From the NCBI GenBank assembly GCA_022402465.1, contig JAKRSH010000027.1:62001-126000 (forward strand): a stretch of DNA of 64,000 nt, in the 5' to 3' direction. The DNA comes from Leptospiraceae bacterium. GTDB taxonomy: Bacteria > Spirochaetota > Leptospiria > Leptospirales > Leptospiraceae. The notes under the pieces were generated by a model. The model did not search any database. It saw only the letters and a list, made by a program, of their open reading frames with translations, and was not told where the DNA came from. The translations under genes and the position numbers were made by a program. Below, piece by piece: positions 19,735 through 28,889 of the stretch (the stretch's first letter is position 1; every line of letters begins with the position of its first letter).

Positions 19735-21621
19735 ATGAAACCTGGAATCATACTAATATCTTCTATACTTTTCCTATTGTACTCATGTAGGCCAACATTA
19801 GAAGCAGAATTTAAATACTTACATGGTGAATGGGATTATGTATTAGAATCTGAAATTGATTCTAAGCAAATTTCAAGAGGAAACCAAAAATGGAAATCAA
19901 TGATGGTGCCAGGTCTTCCTCCAGATTGGAAATTTGAAAAATTTCTTTTAATACGAAGAGCTCTACCAAATTATAATGAATTTCGAGATCCTGTTCTGTT
20001 CTTGGAAATTGCATTAGAGAATTTTGAAATTTTTATTGATGGAAAGTCTATTTATAAGTTTGGAGATTTTGTGGATGAATCACAAAAAGTAAATAGTTAT
20101 CTCTTTCCTCATATAATTTCCCTTCCTAAAGAATTGAATAATTCTGAATTAAGAATCTTTTTCAATTCGAATTACCATGGTTATATTGGTATAGGAAGAA
20201 GTATCTATATTGGTGAAAGGTCTACCATACTTGAAAAGATCTTGCTAAAGGACTATTCGCGTTATGTTTTAGGATTTTTTTATCTTTTCATTTCCCTTTT
20301 TTCTATAACATATTATTTTGTAACAAGCCAGAGAATTTATCTGTATTATGGATTACTTTCCTTGGTAAACTCCTTCTTAACCTTAATCGCAGATTATGTT
20401 GGAATGAATTTATTTGAAAATAAAAATTATCCTCACTTAATTTATATAGCTTGTATTTATTTGATTCCTTTATTCTTTTTTCTATTCATCAAAGAACTTT
20501 ATAAAAAAGAAATTAATAATAAATGGGTTTATAACTTTTTCATATTTTTATATATATTCTTTTTAATATATGAGGTGTTCATAAAATTATTATCTCCCAT
20601 TCAGAGTTTTTATTTAGAATCTTATTTTTATATTTTTTTAATTTTTGGATTTTTCTTTCTCTATTTTATCATATCAAAAAGTGCTTACAAGGGTAACAAG
20701 GATTCAAAGCTATTATTTTTTGGAATAAGTATTTTCTTTTTCTTGGCTATTCATGATGTTATGCAAGATCAGAAGTTTTTTGAATACCATTTTGAACTTT
20801 ATTGGTATGGTAACTTCTTTTTTATCCTTGTTCAAGGGACTGTTTTGTTAAGAAGATTCTACTTTATTCAAAAGAAATTTGAGCTAAAGGAAACAGAACT
20901 AGCACTCGCTAAAAAGATACAATTTTCAATTTTACCTTCTCTTCCTAACAACATACCCAATTGGGAACTTGTAAGCATCTATGAACCTATGCGAGAAGTT
21001 GGAGGCGATTTTTACGATATAACAATTGATAAAGAAGGGAATATTGGCTTATTGATACTAGATGTTTCTGGACAAGGTGTAGGTTCAGCCTTGATTGCCT
21101 CTATGGCAAAAGCAGCCTTCTTTCATAATGAAAGTAATATACAAAATCCTGAACTAGTTCTTTCCGAAATGAATAAATCACTTTTTGGTAAGCTAAATGG
21201 TAACTTTGTCACAGCCTTTTTCTTAACTTTGAATCCAAATAAGGGTATTATCCAATTTTCCTCAGCTGGTCATCCTTCGGGGATATTCATTTCACCAGTA
21301 AATAACGAAATTAGAGAGTTTCGAACTAAGTCTAAGCCCATTGGATTATTTGAAAATATATCTTACAATAAATCTTACCTTTATTTATCAGAAGGAGATT
21401 TAATCTGTTTGTATACAGACGGAGTAATAGAACTTACAAATCACGAAGATGAATGTTATGGAGAAATTCGCCTAGCTGAATTCCTTCTTGCCAATTCTTT
21501 ACTGCCACTGGAACACCTAAAATCAAAATTAATTGAAGATCTAATAAATTTCTCAAGATACAATAGAATGAATCTTGTTGATGATTTAACATTAATTTTA
21601 TTGCGCTATACGGGATTATAA
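19735..21621 (+). CDS. Membrane-bound PP2C/SpoIIE phosphatase with 7TM sensor, lipoprotein-type N-terminus (copy 2)
   Basis: A paralogue of the gene just upstream, 24 bp away and probably co-transcribed. The 628 residues follow the same plan: signal peptide with lipobox LYSC, HGEWDYVLESEID sensor domain, seven-helix membrane block rich in Phe and Tyr, linker KETELALAKKIQ, and PP2C domain with EVGGDFYDI, LDVSGQGVGSALIASMAKA, GDLICLYTDGVIEL and DDLTLILLRY. The metal-binding Asp residues are kept, so both copies should be active. Sensor and membrane parts differ far more than the phosphatase part, which suggests tandem duplication followed by change of the input signal with output kept. Confidence 0.88.
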   Translation: MKPGIILISSILFLLYSCRPTLEAEFKYLHGEWDYVLESEIDSKQISRGNQKWKSMMVPGLPPDWKFEKFLLIRRALPNYNEFRDPVLFLEIALENFEIFIDGKSIYKFGDFVDESQKVNSYLFPHIISLPKELNNSELRIFFNSNYHGYIGIGRSIYIGERSTILEKILLKDYSRYVLGFFYLFISLFSITYYFVTSQRIYLYYGLLSLVNSFLTLIADYVGMNLFENKNYPHLIYIACIYLIPLFFFLFIKELYKKEINNKWVYNFFIFLYIFFLIYEVFIKLLSPIQSFYLESYFYIFLIFGFFFLYFIISKSAYKGNKDSKLLFFGISIFFFLAIHDVMQDQKFFEYHFELYWYGNFFFILVQGTVLLRRFYFIQKKFELKETELALAKKIQFSILPSLPNNIPNWELVSIYEPMREVGGDFYDITIDKEGNIGLLILDVSGQGVGSALIASMAKAAFFHNESNIQNPELVLSEMNKSLFGKLNGNFVTAFFLTLNPNKGIIQFSSAGHPSGIFISPVNNEIREFRTKSKPIGLFENISYNKSYLYLSEGDLICLYTDGVIELTNHEDECYGEIRLAEFLLANSLLPLEHLKSKLIEDLINFSRYNRMNLVDDLTLILLRYTGL

Positions 21622-21698
21622 ACATAATTTCAGAAATACTTTTTCAAAAGTTATAATTTAATTCTTGCTAGCAAAGAATTAACTAGCAAAAAAAGACT

Positions 21699-23000
21699 AT
21701 GACTTTTAACGAAGAGCAAGAAGCAATTATTAATGAACAAAGCAACTATGTCCAAGTCATTGCCGCAGCTGGTAGTGGTAAGACAAGTACAATGATTGGA
21801 ATTTTAGATAAGCTCATCAAGGAAAGTATACAAGATTTAAGCAAGGTTTTAGTTTTAACATTTTCCAGAAAAGCTGTTCATGAATTCTCTGAAAGATTAA
21901 GCAGATTGCATCCAAATCATAATATTCGAATCCAAACCTTTCATGCTCATTGCCTAGGCACATTAAAGTCCTTTCATCCTAGATTTTTACAGAACCCACC
22001 TGGCATTTTAAGTGAAGAAGAAAAGATTATATTTTTTAAAAACTTTTTCAAGAAACATAGATTCCAGATTGGAGGTATTCCCTATAAATTCTTGTTAGAT
22101 CAAAATCTACAAATTCTTAAAAAATACCACTTTGACCTTTACCAAAATGCTTTAATTGAATTGATGGAGTATAAAAAAATTGAAGATAAATTAGAATTTG
22201 AGGATTTAGTATCTATCTATCTAAAAGGTCTTGAATCAAAGGAAGAATGGACAAATATTCCAAAATCCAATATTGAGAGATTAATTGTGGATGAATTCCA
22301 AGATACAGATGAAGAACAATTGCGATTTTTAAAATATTTAAATCCTAAGTATTTAACTGTAGTAGGAGATGATTGGCAGGCAATTTATGGTTTTCGTGGA
22401 GCTACACCCAAACCTTTTTTAGACTTTGAACAAACTTTCGTGCCAACCCAGAGACATTTTTTATCAACTAACTACCGTTCTCTACCTGAAATAGTGTCTC
22501 TATCACAGAAACCTATTCTAGAAAATTCAAAATTTATTCCTAAACAAGTCAATGCTTTTCGGATTGGCAAGGCAAGAATAGAAATTTGGAAACTTGCGCC
22601 TGATGAATTTGCTATGAAAAAGCTTAGTAATAAAATACTAGAACACATGAATCAATTTCCGGATACAAGGATACTCTGCCGAACCAATTATAGGAAGAAA
22701 GAATTCTCTATGGCAGGAATACCAGAGAATTACCTTCTAACCATACATGCTTCCAAAGGTTTAGAATTTCATTCTGTATTTATTGATTTAATTTCAGGTT
22801 GGAATGAAGATGCCAAAACTATTCCTATAGATCTTATAGAAGAAGAAAGAAGAATTTTTTATGTAGCACTAAGCAGAGCGAAAGATCAAATTTTTCTTTT
22901 AGGAAGTAATTCAAAAGAAAAATCAAATCGTCTAGAAGATATTTTCCTCTCGTATTTTCTTAAAGGAAATAAGAAAATCAAGAAGTCAGTGAATCTCTAA
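21699..23000 (+). CDS. Compact UvrD/Rep-like superfamily 1 helicase
   Basis: A DNA helicase of only 433 residues, against about 650-750 for UvrD, Rep or PcrA. All core motifs are present: Q-like start FNEEQEAIINEQ, Walker A AAAGSGKTSTMIG, Ia VLTFSRKAVHEFSERL, II VDEFQDTDEEQ, III VVGDDWQAIYGFRGA, IV STNYRSLPEIV, V TIHASKGLEFHSV and VI ERRIFYVALSRAKDQI. The large 1B and 2B insertions seem to be reduced to stubs. No nuclease domain follows. It stands alone between the PP2C pair and tRNA-Val. The role in repair or replication restart is inferred from the family. Confidence 0.85.
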   Translation: MTFNEEQEAIINEQSNYVQVIAAAGSGKTSTMIGILDKLIKESIQDLSKVLVLTFSRKAVHEFSERLSRLHPNHNIRIQTFHAHCLGTLKSFHPRFLQNPPGILSEEEKIIFFKNFFKKHRFQIGGIPYKFLLDQNLQILKKYHFDLYQNALIELMEYKKIEDKLEFEDLVSIYLKGLESKEEWTNIPKSNIERLIVDEFQDTDEEQLRFLKYLNPKYLTVVGDDWQAIYGFRGATPKPFLDFEQTFVPTQRHFLSTNYRSLPEIVSLSQKPILENSKFIPKQVNAFRIGKARIEIWKLAPDEFAMKKLSNKILEHMNQFPDTRILCRTNYRKKEFSMAGIPENYLLTIHASKGLEFHSVFIDLISGWNEDAKTIPIDLIEEERRIFYVALSRAKDQIFLLGSNSKEKSNRLEDIFLSYFLKGNKKIKKSVNL

Positions 23001-23044
23001 TTTGCTTGTCCAAAAAACTTAGTCTCATCTTATGGTCTTAGATT

Positions 23045-23118
<74 letters not shown>

Positions 23119-23131
23119 AGTAACTCAATCT

Positions 23132-23593
23132 ATGCCTGCATTAAATCAAACTTCTCTTAAAAATAAATTAGCTGAGATGGAACTTGTAACCCAGCATTTG
23201 GTTCAACCTGGATATTTAAATTACCATGGGAATCTTTTTGGTGGTGCCATGTTATCCTGGTTAGATGAAGGTGTTGCTATGTATGCAATGGGCAAAATCC
23301 AATTCACGAATATCGTTACTGCAAGTATTCGAGATGTGAAGTTTAAATCACCAGGTAAGTTAGGTGATATTATACAGATTTATGCTAAACTTGATCATAT
23401 TGGAAAAGCTTCCCTTGATGTCAAGGCCATAGCAATTTCGAATAACCCAGAGAAAAAAACGATGAATGAAATCATAGATTGTATCATTACCTATGTCTGC
23501 CTAGATAGCAAAGGAAGACCGTTTTCTTATTTTAAGTCCCAGGCTTGGGAGTCCATTTCGGAAATAGCTCGTGCTCTACCCCCAAAAGGTTGA
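23132..23593 (+). CDS. Hotdog-fold acyl-CoA thioesterase (YciA-like)
   Basis: Hydrolyses acyl-CoA thioesters. The 153-residue reading contains the family core [26 protein letters not shown] (in pieces: NLFGGAML with the catalytic Asp in WLDEG), the strand [18 protein letters not shown] and [10 protein letters not shown]. Two starts are possible: ATG at 23132, 13 bp from the tRNA end with little room for a ribosome site, or ATG at 23177 (MELVTQHLV), which matches the length of relatives. Its 3' end overlaps ubiX on the other strand by 62 bp. Substrate chain length cannot be told. Confidence 0.85.
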   Translation: MPALNQTSLKNKLAEMELVTQHLVQPGYLNYHGNLFGGAMLSWLDEGVAMYAMGKIQFTNIVTASIRDVKFKSPGKLGDIIQIYAKLDHIGKASLDVKAIAISNNPEKKTMNEIIDCIITYVCLDSKGRPFSYFKSQAWESISEIARALPPKG

Positions 23594-24143
23594 AAATCCT
23601 ACCTGCTATAAAATCACCTAAGTCTTCTAAGCTAGTTGGATTTTGATAGAATCCTGGAGATGCTGGTAGAATGATAGCCCCTGCTTCATCTAAGGCAAGC
23701 ATATTCTGAAGATGAATTCTATTATAAGGTGTCTCTCTGGGAACAAAGATCAGTCTTCTTCTTTCCTTTAAACTAACATCGGCGCATCGTTCAATTAAAT
23801 TTTCGGCAAGTCCTGCTCTAACAGATGCTATGGTCTTCATAGAAGAAGGAACGATTACCATACCCTGCCATACATTAGAACCAGAAGCGATATCTGCTCC
23901 AATATCAGCATGAGGACGAATGAGGAAGGTATGTTTAGAATGAATTTCACCCCATTTTGTTAGACAAAAATCTAATACATCTTCCGCCTTGGTAACTTTA
24001 GTTTGGTATTCTTCTCGAAATACTCTTATAGCTGGTGGACTAACAATTAGATGAGAAGTTCCTGGCATTTGAGCTAGAGCTCTAAGAAATCTTGCTCCAT
24101 AAATAGAGCCACTTGATCCTGCCATTCCAACGACTAATCTCAT
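23532..24143 (-). CDS. ubiX: Flavin prenyltransferase UbiX
   Basis: Builds prenylated FMN, the cofactor of UbiD-type decarboxylases used in quinone synthesis. The N-terminal sequence [23 protein letters not shown] is the FMN-binding signature; [19 protein letters not shown] and [20 protein letters not shown] are family blocks. I choose the ATG at 24141-24143 because AAAAGGA lies 8 bases before it; a longer reading from 24164 overlaps the upstream gene more. It follows the hydrolase gene, with its ATG 2 bp past that gene's stop, and it forms the end of ubiA-hydrolase-ubiX. No UbiD is in the window. Confidence 0.93.
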   Translation of the reverse strand: MRLVVGMAGSSGSIYGARFLRALAQMPGTSHLIVSPPAIRVFREEYQTKVTKAEDVLDFCLTKWGEIHSKHTFLIRPHADIGADIASGSNVWQGMVIVPSSMKTIASVRAGLAENLIERCADVSLKERRRLIFVPRETPYNRIHLQNMLALDEAGAIILPASPGFYQNPTSLEDLGDFIAGRIFNLLGVEHELFPKWTPKPGT

Positions 24144-24144
24144 C

Positions 24145-25419
24145 TTATTTTCCTTTTGGTTCAAAAATTGATCTTAACCATTTAAATAATTTTCCAGAAT
24201 TCAAAAGAGTGAAATGATTGGCTCCATGAACTTCAAGAATTCTTCTCTCAGGATTGATCAAAGAATATGTAAGTTTTGAGCTTAGATAGCGTAAGGATTT
24301 AGTTTCTACAATTCCATCACCTAACCAACTTAGATGTGGTTCATTTGGTAAGGCAAAGATTGCAAAAGCTTGGTAGAAATCGGTCTCATCCAATTCTCCA
24401 AAATAATATTCCTTGCCCGATCTAAAAAAAGGCGAGCTAGCTGCCCAATCTTGCTTTCGAATAATGCCATGGGATAAATCTTTGATTGCATCTGAACGAA
24501 AGTTTCCTATGATTCCAATTACTTTTACAGCTGTTATAGGAGTTTTTTCCATTAAAAAACCAAGCCAGAAACCTAGCTTCTCCAAATACGAACCCATATC
24601 AGGCGCAGCGATATGAACAATCTTTCCCAAATTGGGAATCCTTCCCTGCTCGGAAATTTTTGCCTGATAAAGCATGCTTCTTGTAATTAAGCATCCTATG
24701 CTATACGACACAATATTTATCTTAGTATTTGGAAGATTTCTTTGTAGTTCTCGGAAGAGCACTAAGAGCATTCTTCCATTTTCTGAAATATGCATACCAT
24801 GATTGAATCTTACATACGCAGAGTACGTACCCCATTGCTCTATATAATCAGAAAGCCCTCTAGAAAGAACCATACGCTCATTTATTTTAATTCTTTGGTT
24901 CTTCCATAGAGATTCATCTGTGAATAAGCCTGGAACATAGACTGTAATTTCAGTCTTACCAGATCTACGAAAATCTTGGAGCAATTCTTCGGTACTAGCA
25001 TCTTCTGATTTGAGCCTCCAGTTCATTTGTATGGTTGTAAAGCGTACCTTATCATCCATGGTTGAACCAAGAATACTACTAATCACACGGTTCTGGGCAA
25101 CCATTTGATCTGTTACCTTCTCCCAATGCTTGAGATTTTCAATTGTATGAGAAAAGGTCTCTACAGAACCCTTGATTGCTTCTTCGATTTTATTGCGACT
25201 AGCAAGGGACTTTTCTTTTAAATCCTTACTTGTATTTTCTAAATTCAGTCTGCCCTCTTCCCAGAAAGTGAGATACTGAGCAAGAAAGTCTAAGCTATCG
25301 CCTGACCAATGTAAGGAATTAGAAATTGCATCACGTGAGAATTCAAGAGTCTTCTTAGTTACCTCACCGATTGCACCTATGGGAGTAATGGCAAGTGTTT
25401 GGAAAATTTTAGAAATCAT
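24145..25419 (-). CDS. Alpha/beta-hydrolase with helical N-terminal region
   Basis: A 424-residue hydrolase. Residues 1-120 look helical and amphipathic ([19 protein letters not shown]), without signal peptide, a pattern seen in lipid-droplet or membrane-associated proteins. The hydrolase part starts [17 protein letters not shown], with nucleophile in [14 protein letters not shown] (G-x-S-x-G reduced to SYSIG), probable acid in [12 protein letters not shown] and His in GANHFTLL. It resembles lipases or acyltransferases. It is sandwiched between ubiA (4-bp overlap, 25416-25419) and ubiX, so it may work on a lipid-soluble intermediate of quinone synthesis; this is inference from position only. 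Confidence 0.7.
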   Translation of the reverse strand: MISKIFQTLAITPIGAIGEVTKKTLEFSRDAISNSLHWSGDSLDFLAQYLTFWEEGRLNLENTSKDLKEKSLASRNKIEEAIKGSVETFSHTIENLKHWEKVTDQMVAQNRVISSILGSTMDDKVRFTTIQMNWRLKSEDASTEELLQDFRRSGKTEITVYVPGLFTDESLWKNQRIKINERMVLSRGLSDYIEQWGTYSAYVRFNHGMHISENGRMLLVLFRELQRNLPNTKINIVSYSIGCLITRSMLYQAKISEQGRIPNLGKIVHIAAPDMGSYLEKLGFWLGFLMEKTPITAVKVIGIIGNFRSDAIKDLSHGIIRKQDWAASSPFFRSGKEYYFGELDETDFYQAFAIFALPNEPHLSWLGDGIVETKSLRYLSSKLTYSLINPERRILEVHGANHFTLLNSGKLFKWLRSIFEPKGK

Positions 25420-26324
25420 ATTTTAACCAGGATTTGTAACTTTCCTATGAACTCTCCCCATCTGTCAAAAAGTATTCCAAAAAAAATAACCACAGAAATG
25501 AAGGAGTTGATAGTATAGAAAGAAGGTGGAAGAATCTCCCTTGCCATGTCTTTAGCAATTCTATGCTCCCATATTAAGAGAATACCAATGATAAAAATTG
25601 AGGTGTAGTAAATAAAGCCAAGATCAGCTACTTTACCTGCTATTAAAAAACTAAAAATTGCTAGAATATGAAGAATACGAGAAACATGAAATGAATTCTG
25701 TATTCCTAATTTAGCCGGAATAGAATGTAGAGCTTCCTTGGAGTCAAAGTCTGCATCTTGGATAGCATATAAAATATCAAAACCAGTTATATGAAAAAGT
25801 AGACCCAAACTAAATAGAATGGGAACCAATGAGATATCTTCTGCAATGGCTATCCAAGCTCCCAAGGGTGCCATGGATAAAGAAAATCCTAAAATAAAAT
25901 GACAAAGTAAGGTAAATCTTTTGGCAAGAGAATAAAAGAAAAGAATTGCTAAGGCAGGAAAAGCTAAGACAAAACAGAGAAAATTGATTAGATAACTTGC
26001 AAATAAAAAAACAAAACAAGAAACACCAATAAAAACCAAGACACTCACTGGGCTCAGGACACCTGCAGGAATTTCCCTCTTATTTGTTCGAGGATTTTTC
26101 TTATCGATTTCGGCATCAATGTAACGGTTGAAACCCATGGCAGCCGATCTGGCACTAATCAGACAAAGGATGATTAATCCACTCAATCGTGCTATGTCTT
26201 GCAGCATAAAATCTGATTCTAAGAAAGCAAGGATCAGGGCTATACCAGCAAATGGGAGAGCAAACAAGGAGTGAGAGAATTTAATCATTCTACCGTAATC
26301 AAAAAATTTCTGAATAAATTTCAT
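25416..26324 (-). CDS. ubiA: UbiA-family prenyltransferase (4-hydroxybenzoate polyprenyltransferase-like)
   Basis: An integral membrane enzyme of 302 residues that attaches a polyprenyl chain to an aromatic ring. Two Asp-rich motifs bind the prenyl diphosphate: NRYIDAEIDKKNPRT (about residues 68-82) and DILYAIQDADFD (about residues 184-195). Eight or nine hydrophobic helices surround them. It could be UbiA, or MqnP of the futalosine menaquinone pathway, which has the same motifs; the linked ubiX fits either. It is the first gene of the ubiA-hydrolase-ubiX operon. Confidence 0.88.
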   Translation of the reverse strand: MKFIQKFFDYGRMIKFSHSLFALPFAGIALILAFLESDFMLQDIARLSGLIILCLISARSAAMGFNRYIDAEIDKKNPRTNKREIPAGVLSPVSVLVFIGVSCFVFLFASYLINFLCFVLAFPALAILFFYSLAKRFTLLCHFILGFSLSMAPLGAWIAIAEDISLVPILFSLGLLFHITGFDILYAIQDADFDSKEALHSIPAKLGIQNSFHVSRILHILAIFSFLIAGKVADLGFIYYTSIFIIGILLIWEHRIAKDMAREILPPSFYTINSFISVVIFFGILFDRWGEFIGKLQILVKI

Positions 26325-26390
26325 GGGATTTAGAGTTTAGACAGGAAATTCATAGTTCAAATTCAATTATTTGCCGTTTTTAAAGGTAGC

Positions 26391-26984
26391 ATGCTGAACA
26401 AAATTTTTGGATTTCTTTTGATACTCTCCGGCACTCAGATTTTTGGAGAATGGAACCCTCCCTCTTTGAAAGATGAGAAGGTAGTTCTTTTTTTTCATTG
26501 CGACTTGCTTGAAGGACAAGGCAAGGAAAGTATAGAGAACATTTGGAACGAACAGAAAGAAAAATCCTTCCGTGAGTTAGGGACAGTTTATTATTTTCAT
26601 TTTCCATTTTTACAGAAAGAAAAAAAAATTTCTGATCTTTTGGTCGAAGAGGATTTTAAACTAAGATCAGGATTCTTTCAATATACCAGCGATTTCCTAT
26701 TTTCAGCAACTAACACTTACTTTACTAAATCTCCACTTTTCTTAATTCACTTCACAGAAGAAGAATATGAGAAAGTGAAAGAAAAGGAGACTAAAAAACC
26801 TCATTTTATCTTTCTAAGGGAAGGAATCCCGAATCAATTTCGTTATTATGGCAACACATCCTATATCTCATGTCCTGATGTTCCTGAAAAATTGGGAAAA
26901 TTAACATTGTATTTGAGAGAAGGACAAATTATTAGAAAAAATCTAGAGTATGTCTCATTGAGTATAAATTATGGAGACTTTTAA
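26391..26984 (+). CDS. Secreted hypothetical protein
   Basis: A 197-residue protein with a clear signal peptide (MLNKIFGFLLILSGTQIFG, cut before or near EWNPP). The rest is rich in Phe, Lys and Glu and has no motif I recognise. Four hydrophobic-aromatic strands (VVLFFHCDLL, VYYFHFPFL, PLFLIHFTEEEY, HFIFLREG) alternate with charged loops, and this may be a small alpha/beta fold. It is divergent from ubiA across 66 bp and 63 bp ahead of the barrel protein gene. Probably periplasmic. Confidence 0.6.
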   Translation: MLNKIFGFLLILSGTQIFGEWNPPSLKDEKVVLFFHCDLLEGQGKESIENIWNEQKEKSFRELGTVYYFHFPFLQKEKKISDLLVEEDFKLRSGFFQYTSDFLFSATNTYFTKSPLFLIHFTEEEYEKVKEKETKKPHFIFLREGIPNQFRYYGNTSYISCPDVPEKLGKLTLYLREGQIIRKNLEYVSLSINYGDF

Positions 26985-27047
26985 AACTAAAGAAAAATAG
27001 CTTTTTTCTTGCTGTTTTATTGACCTCGTAATAAATTAGAGAGGTCC

Positions 27048-28193
27048 ATGTTGCCGAAAATAGAATATATGCAAAGAGGAATGATTTATTCCCTAAGATA
27101 CATCTCTTTTCTTGTATTTCTTTATTTAGGTATTTCAAACCAATCTCTGTATTCCCAGGTACTTTGTTCTGGATCTGCCTGTGATATTCTTCCAAGCAGC
27201 ATAAAGAATCAATTGAATGCATCTTCCTCTGCACTTGAAACCCAATATGTAGATAAGGTTCTTGAATCCATGGTTGAATCAGCAGTATTAACCAATATCA
27301 ATTCTGCGATGATGGGACCAGGTGTGGTGAATCGTTTTCAAGTTGGAGCCAGTATATCAGCAGCTGGTCAAAAAAAAGAAGATATAACTGTCGTCTACCA
27401 AGACTTAAATTTTAATAATCTACCAAATGTCGGTGCTACAATCACACCTAATATCAATTTAGCTTTTAATTTGGGTTGGATTTTGGGCCATGGGCCTTCC
27501 GATAGCCCTGAAGAAAATGCACACTATCTTCATAGATTCAATGTGTATCTTCATGGCTTTCAATACAATTTTGCCAATGGAGATGTACAAGATCTCATCA
27601 AAAGACAGCAAGACAACCTACAACTAAGTGGTGGTGTTTCTAATTATGGTGCCATGATTCGCTTTCATGTCTTCCCAAGCTATGGTGATGAATACGGCGT
27701 TTTTGAATTTAGTGGAATCTCTCTTGGTCTTGGTCTTCATTATTTGAAGCAAGATTTGAATATAATTTATGCAGATTCAACAAGACAAACCTTGGCCCTA
27801 GGTTCCCAAGCAACAGGAACTTGGTCAGGTGATACAAACTTCCGTTTCAATTCTACGGTAACAAGTATACCTATGGATGTTAGAACTGGATTTCGTTTTT
27901 TCTATTTTATGACCCTCTTTGCTGGAGCTGGAACCAGTCTCAACTTTGGCTCTTCGAGTCTAGACTTCTCTCGATCAGGACCGCTAGCTTTAGCAGTGAC
28001 AAATGGAACAAATACTCTCAGCCAGTCAGGAACTTTAAGTGTTGCCCTAAATGGTAAGGCAAATCCTCCCAATTCTATGGGTTATGTTATCGGTGGGTTA
28101 GAGTTCAATCTTCTTTTTCTAAAAGTTCTTGTAGAGGGAATGGCTTCTAAGAATATCCAATCCGCTAATGTGGGAGTTAAAATTGCATTTTGA
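27048..28193 (+). CDS. Putative outer-membrane beta-barrel protein
   Basis: A 381-residue exported protein. The start at 27048 has GAGAGG 5 bases upstream. A hydrophobic signal (YISFLVFLYLGISNQSLYSQ) is cut near residue 37, followed by CSGSACDILPSS and a helical stretch. From about residue 105 the pattern alternates in hydrophobicity as in transmembrane strands (GATITPNINLAFNLGWILG, GISLGLGLHYL), and the chain ends VGVKIAF with the terminal Phe typical of outer-membrane barrels. I do not recognise the family. A short inverted repeat (ACCTC/GAGGT, 27023-27045) overlaps the ribosome site and could modulate translation. Confidence 0.68.
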   Translation: MLPKIEYMQRGMIYSLRYISFLVFLYLGISNQSLYSQVLCSGSACDILPSSIKNQLNASSSALETQYVDKVLESMVESAVLTNINSAMMGPGVVNRFQVGASISAAGQKKEDITVVYQDLNFNNLPNVGATITPNINLAFNLGWILGHGPSDSPEENAHYLHRFNVYLHGFQYNFANGDVQDLIKRQQDNLQLSGGVSNYGAMIRFHVFPSYGDEYGVFEFSGISLGLGLHYLKQDLNIIYADSTRQTLALGSQATGTWSGDTNFRFNSTVTSIPMDVRTGFRFFYFMTLFAGAGTSLNFGSSSLDFSRSGPLALAVTNGTNTLSQSGTLSVALNGKANPPNSMGYVIGGLEFNLLFLKVLVEGMASKNIQSANVGVKIAF

Positions 28194-28259
28194 TTTGATT
28201 TATAAGTACTAAAAATATCTGGTATACATTTTGCATCTCTAGGATTAGAGGTGGATTCC

Positions 28260-28889
28260 ATGCTTTCAACTGCTGAAAAACTAGACGTTTTGCCCAAAAA
28301 AATACTACATTTATCCTGCGTTCCCAGAAAAGACACCACCCTACTCAAAATTACTGTTTCAAATAATGAAATGGGGATAATCTACAGAACCACAGCGGTT
28401 TTATATGCTCATGGTTGGGATATTTTAGAGGCAGTTGCAGAAACTTCTGCTGAAGGTTACGTTCAAGATGTTTTTGTTGTCCGTTCTTTTAATGGAGAAG
28501 ATATGGATGAGCCAACTCTAAGACTCATTCGTAGAGATTTGAATGCCTTATTTTTTGAAGGGATGAGTGTTATCGATTACATGGAAGGACATGGATTGAT
28601 GAGAAATCAATTCAATCATCTGCCTGACCCCTCTGCTGTTGTAAAAATGTACAATCCACTTTCTTCTGATTTTTCTGTTATGGATATTCGAATGAAGGAT
28701 AAACCTGGGGTACTTTTCCAAATCACTCAAATTCTCTATTTGTTTGGTGTGGATATTATTACTTTCACAGCGCTTACGGAAGATGGCAGAATCCGAGATT
28801 CCTTTCTACTGAGAATGGAGACAGGTGAAAAGCTAGATGAAAAATTAGTTTTCCCAAGATTGAAACAAGGTATTGAAAGCATACTTTAA
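28260..28889 (+). CDS. Double ACT-domain protein, GlnD C-terminus-like
   Basis: A cytoplasmic protein of about 209 residues with two ACT domains: TLLKITVSNNEMGIIYRTTAVLY (about residues 25-100) and VMDIRMKDKPGVLFQITQILY (about residues 138-205). The pattern is that of the glutamine-sensing tandem ACT domains at the end of GlnD (PII uridylyltransferase), without the nucleotidyltransferase and HD parts. It may be a free-standing amino-acid sensor. The ATG at 28260 is preferred over GTG at 28251 because GAGGTGG lies 6 bases before it. The 3' end overlaps the converging hydrolase gene by 4 bp. Confidence 0.8.
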   Translation: MLSTAEKLDVLPKKILHLSCVPRKDTTLLKITVSNNEMGIIYRTTAVLYAHGWDILEAVAETSAEGYVQDVFVVRSFNGEDMDEPTLRLIRRDLNALFFEGMSVIDYMEGHGLMRNQFNHLPDPSAVVKMYNPLSSDFSVMDIRMKDKPGVLFQITQILYLFGVDIITFTALTEDGRIRDSFLLRMETGEKLDEKLVFPRLKQGIESIL

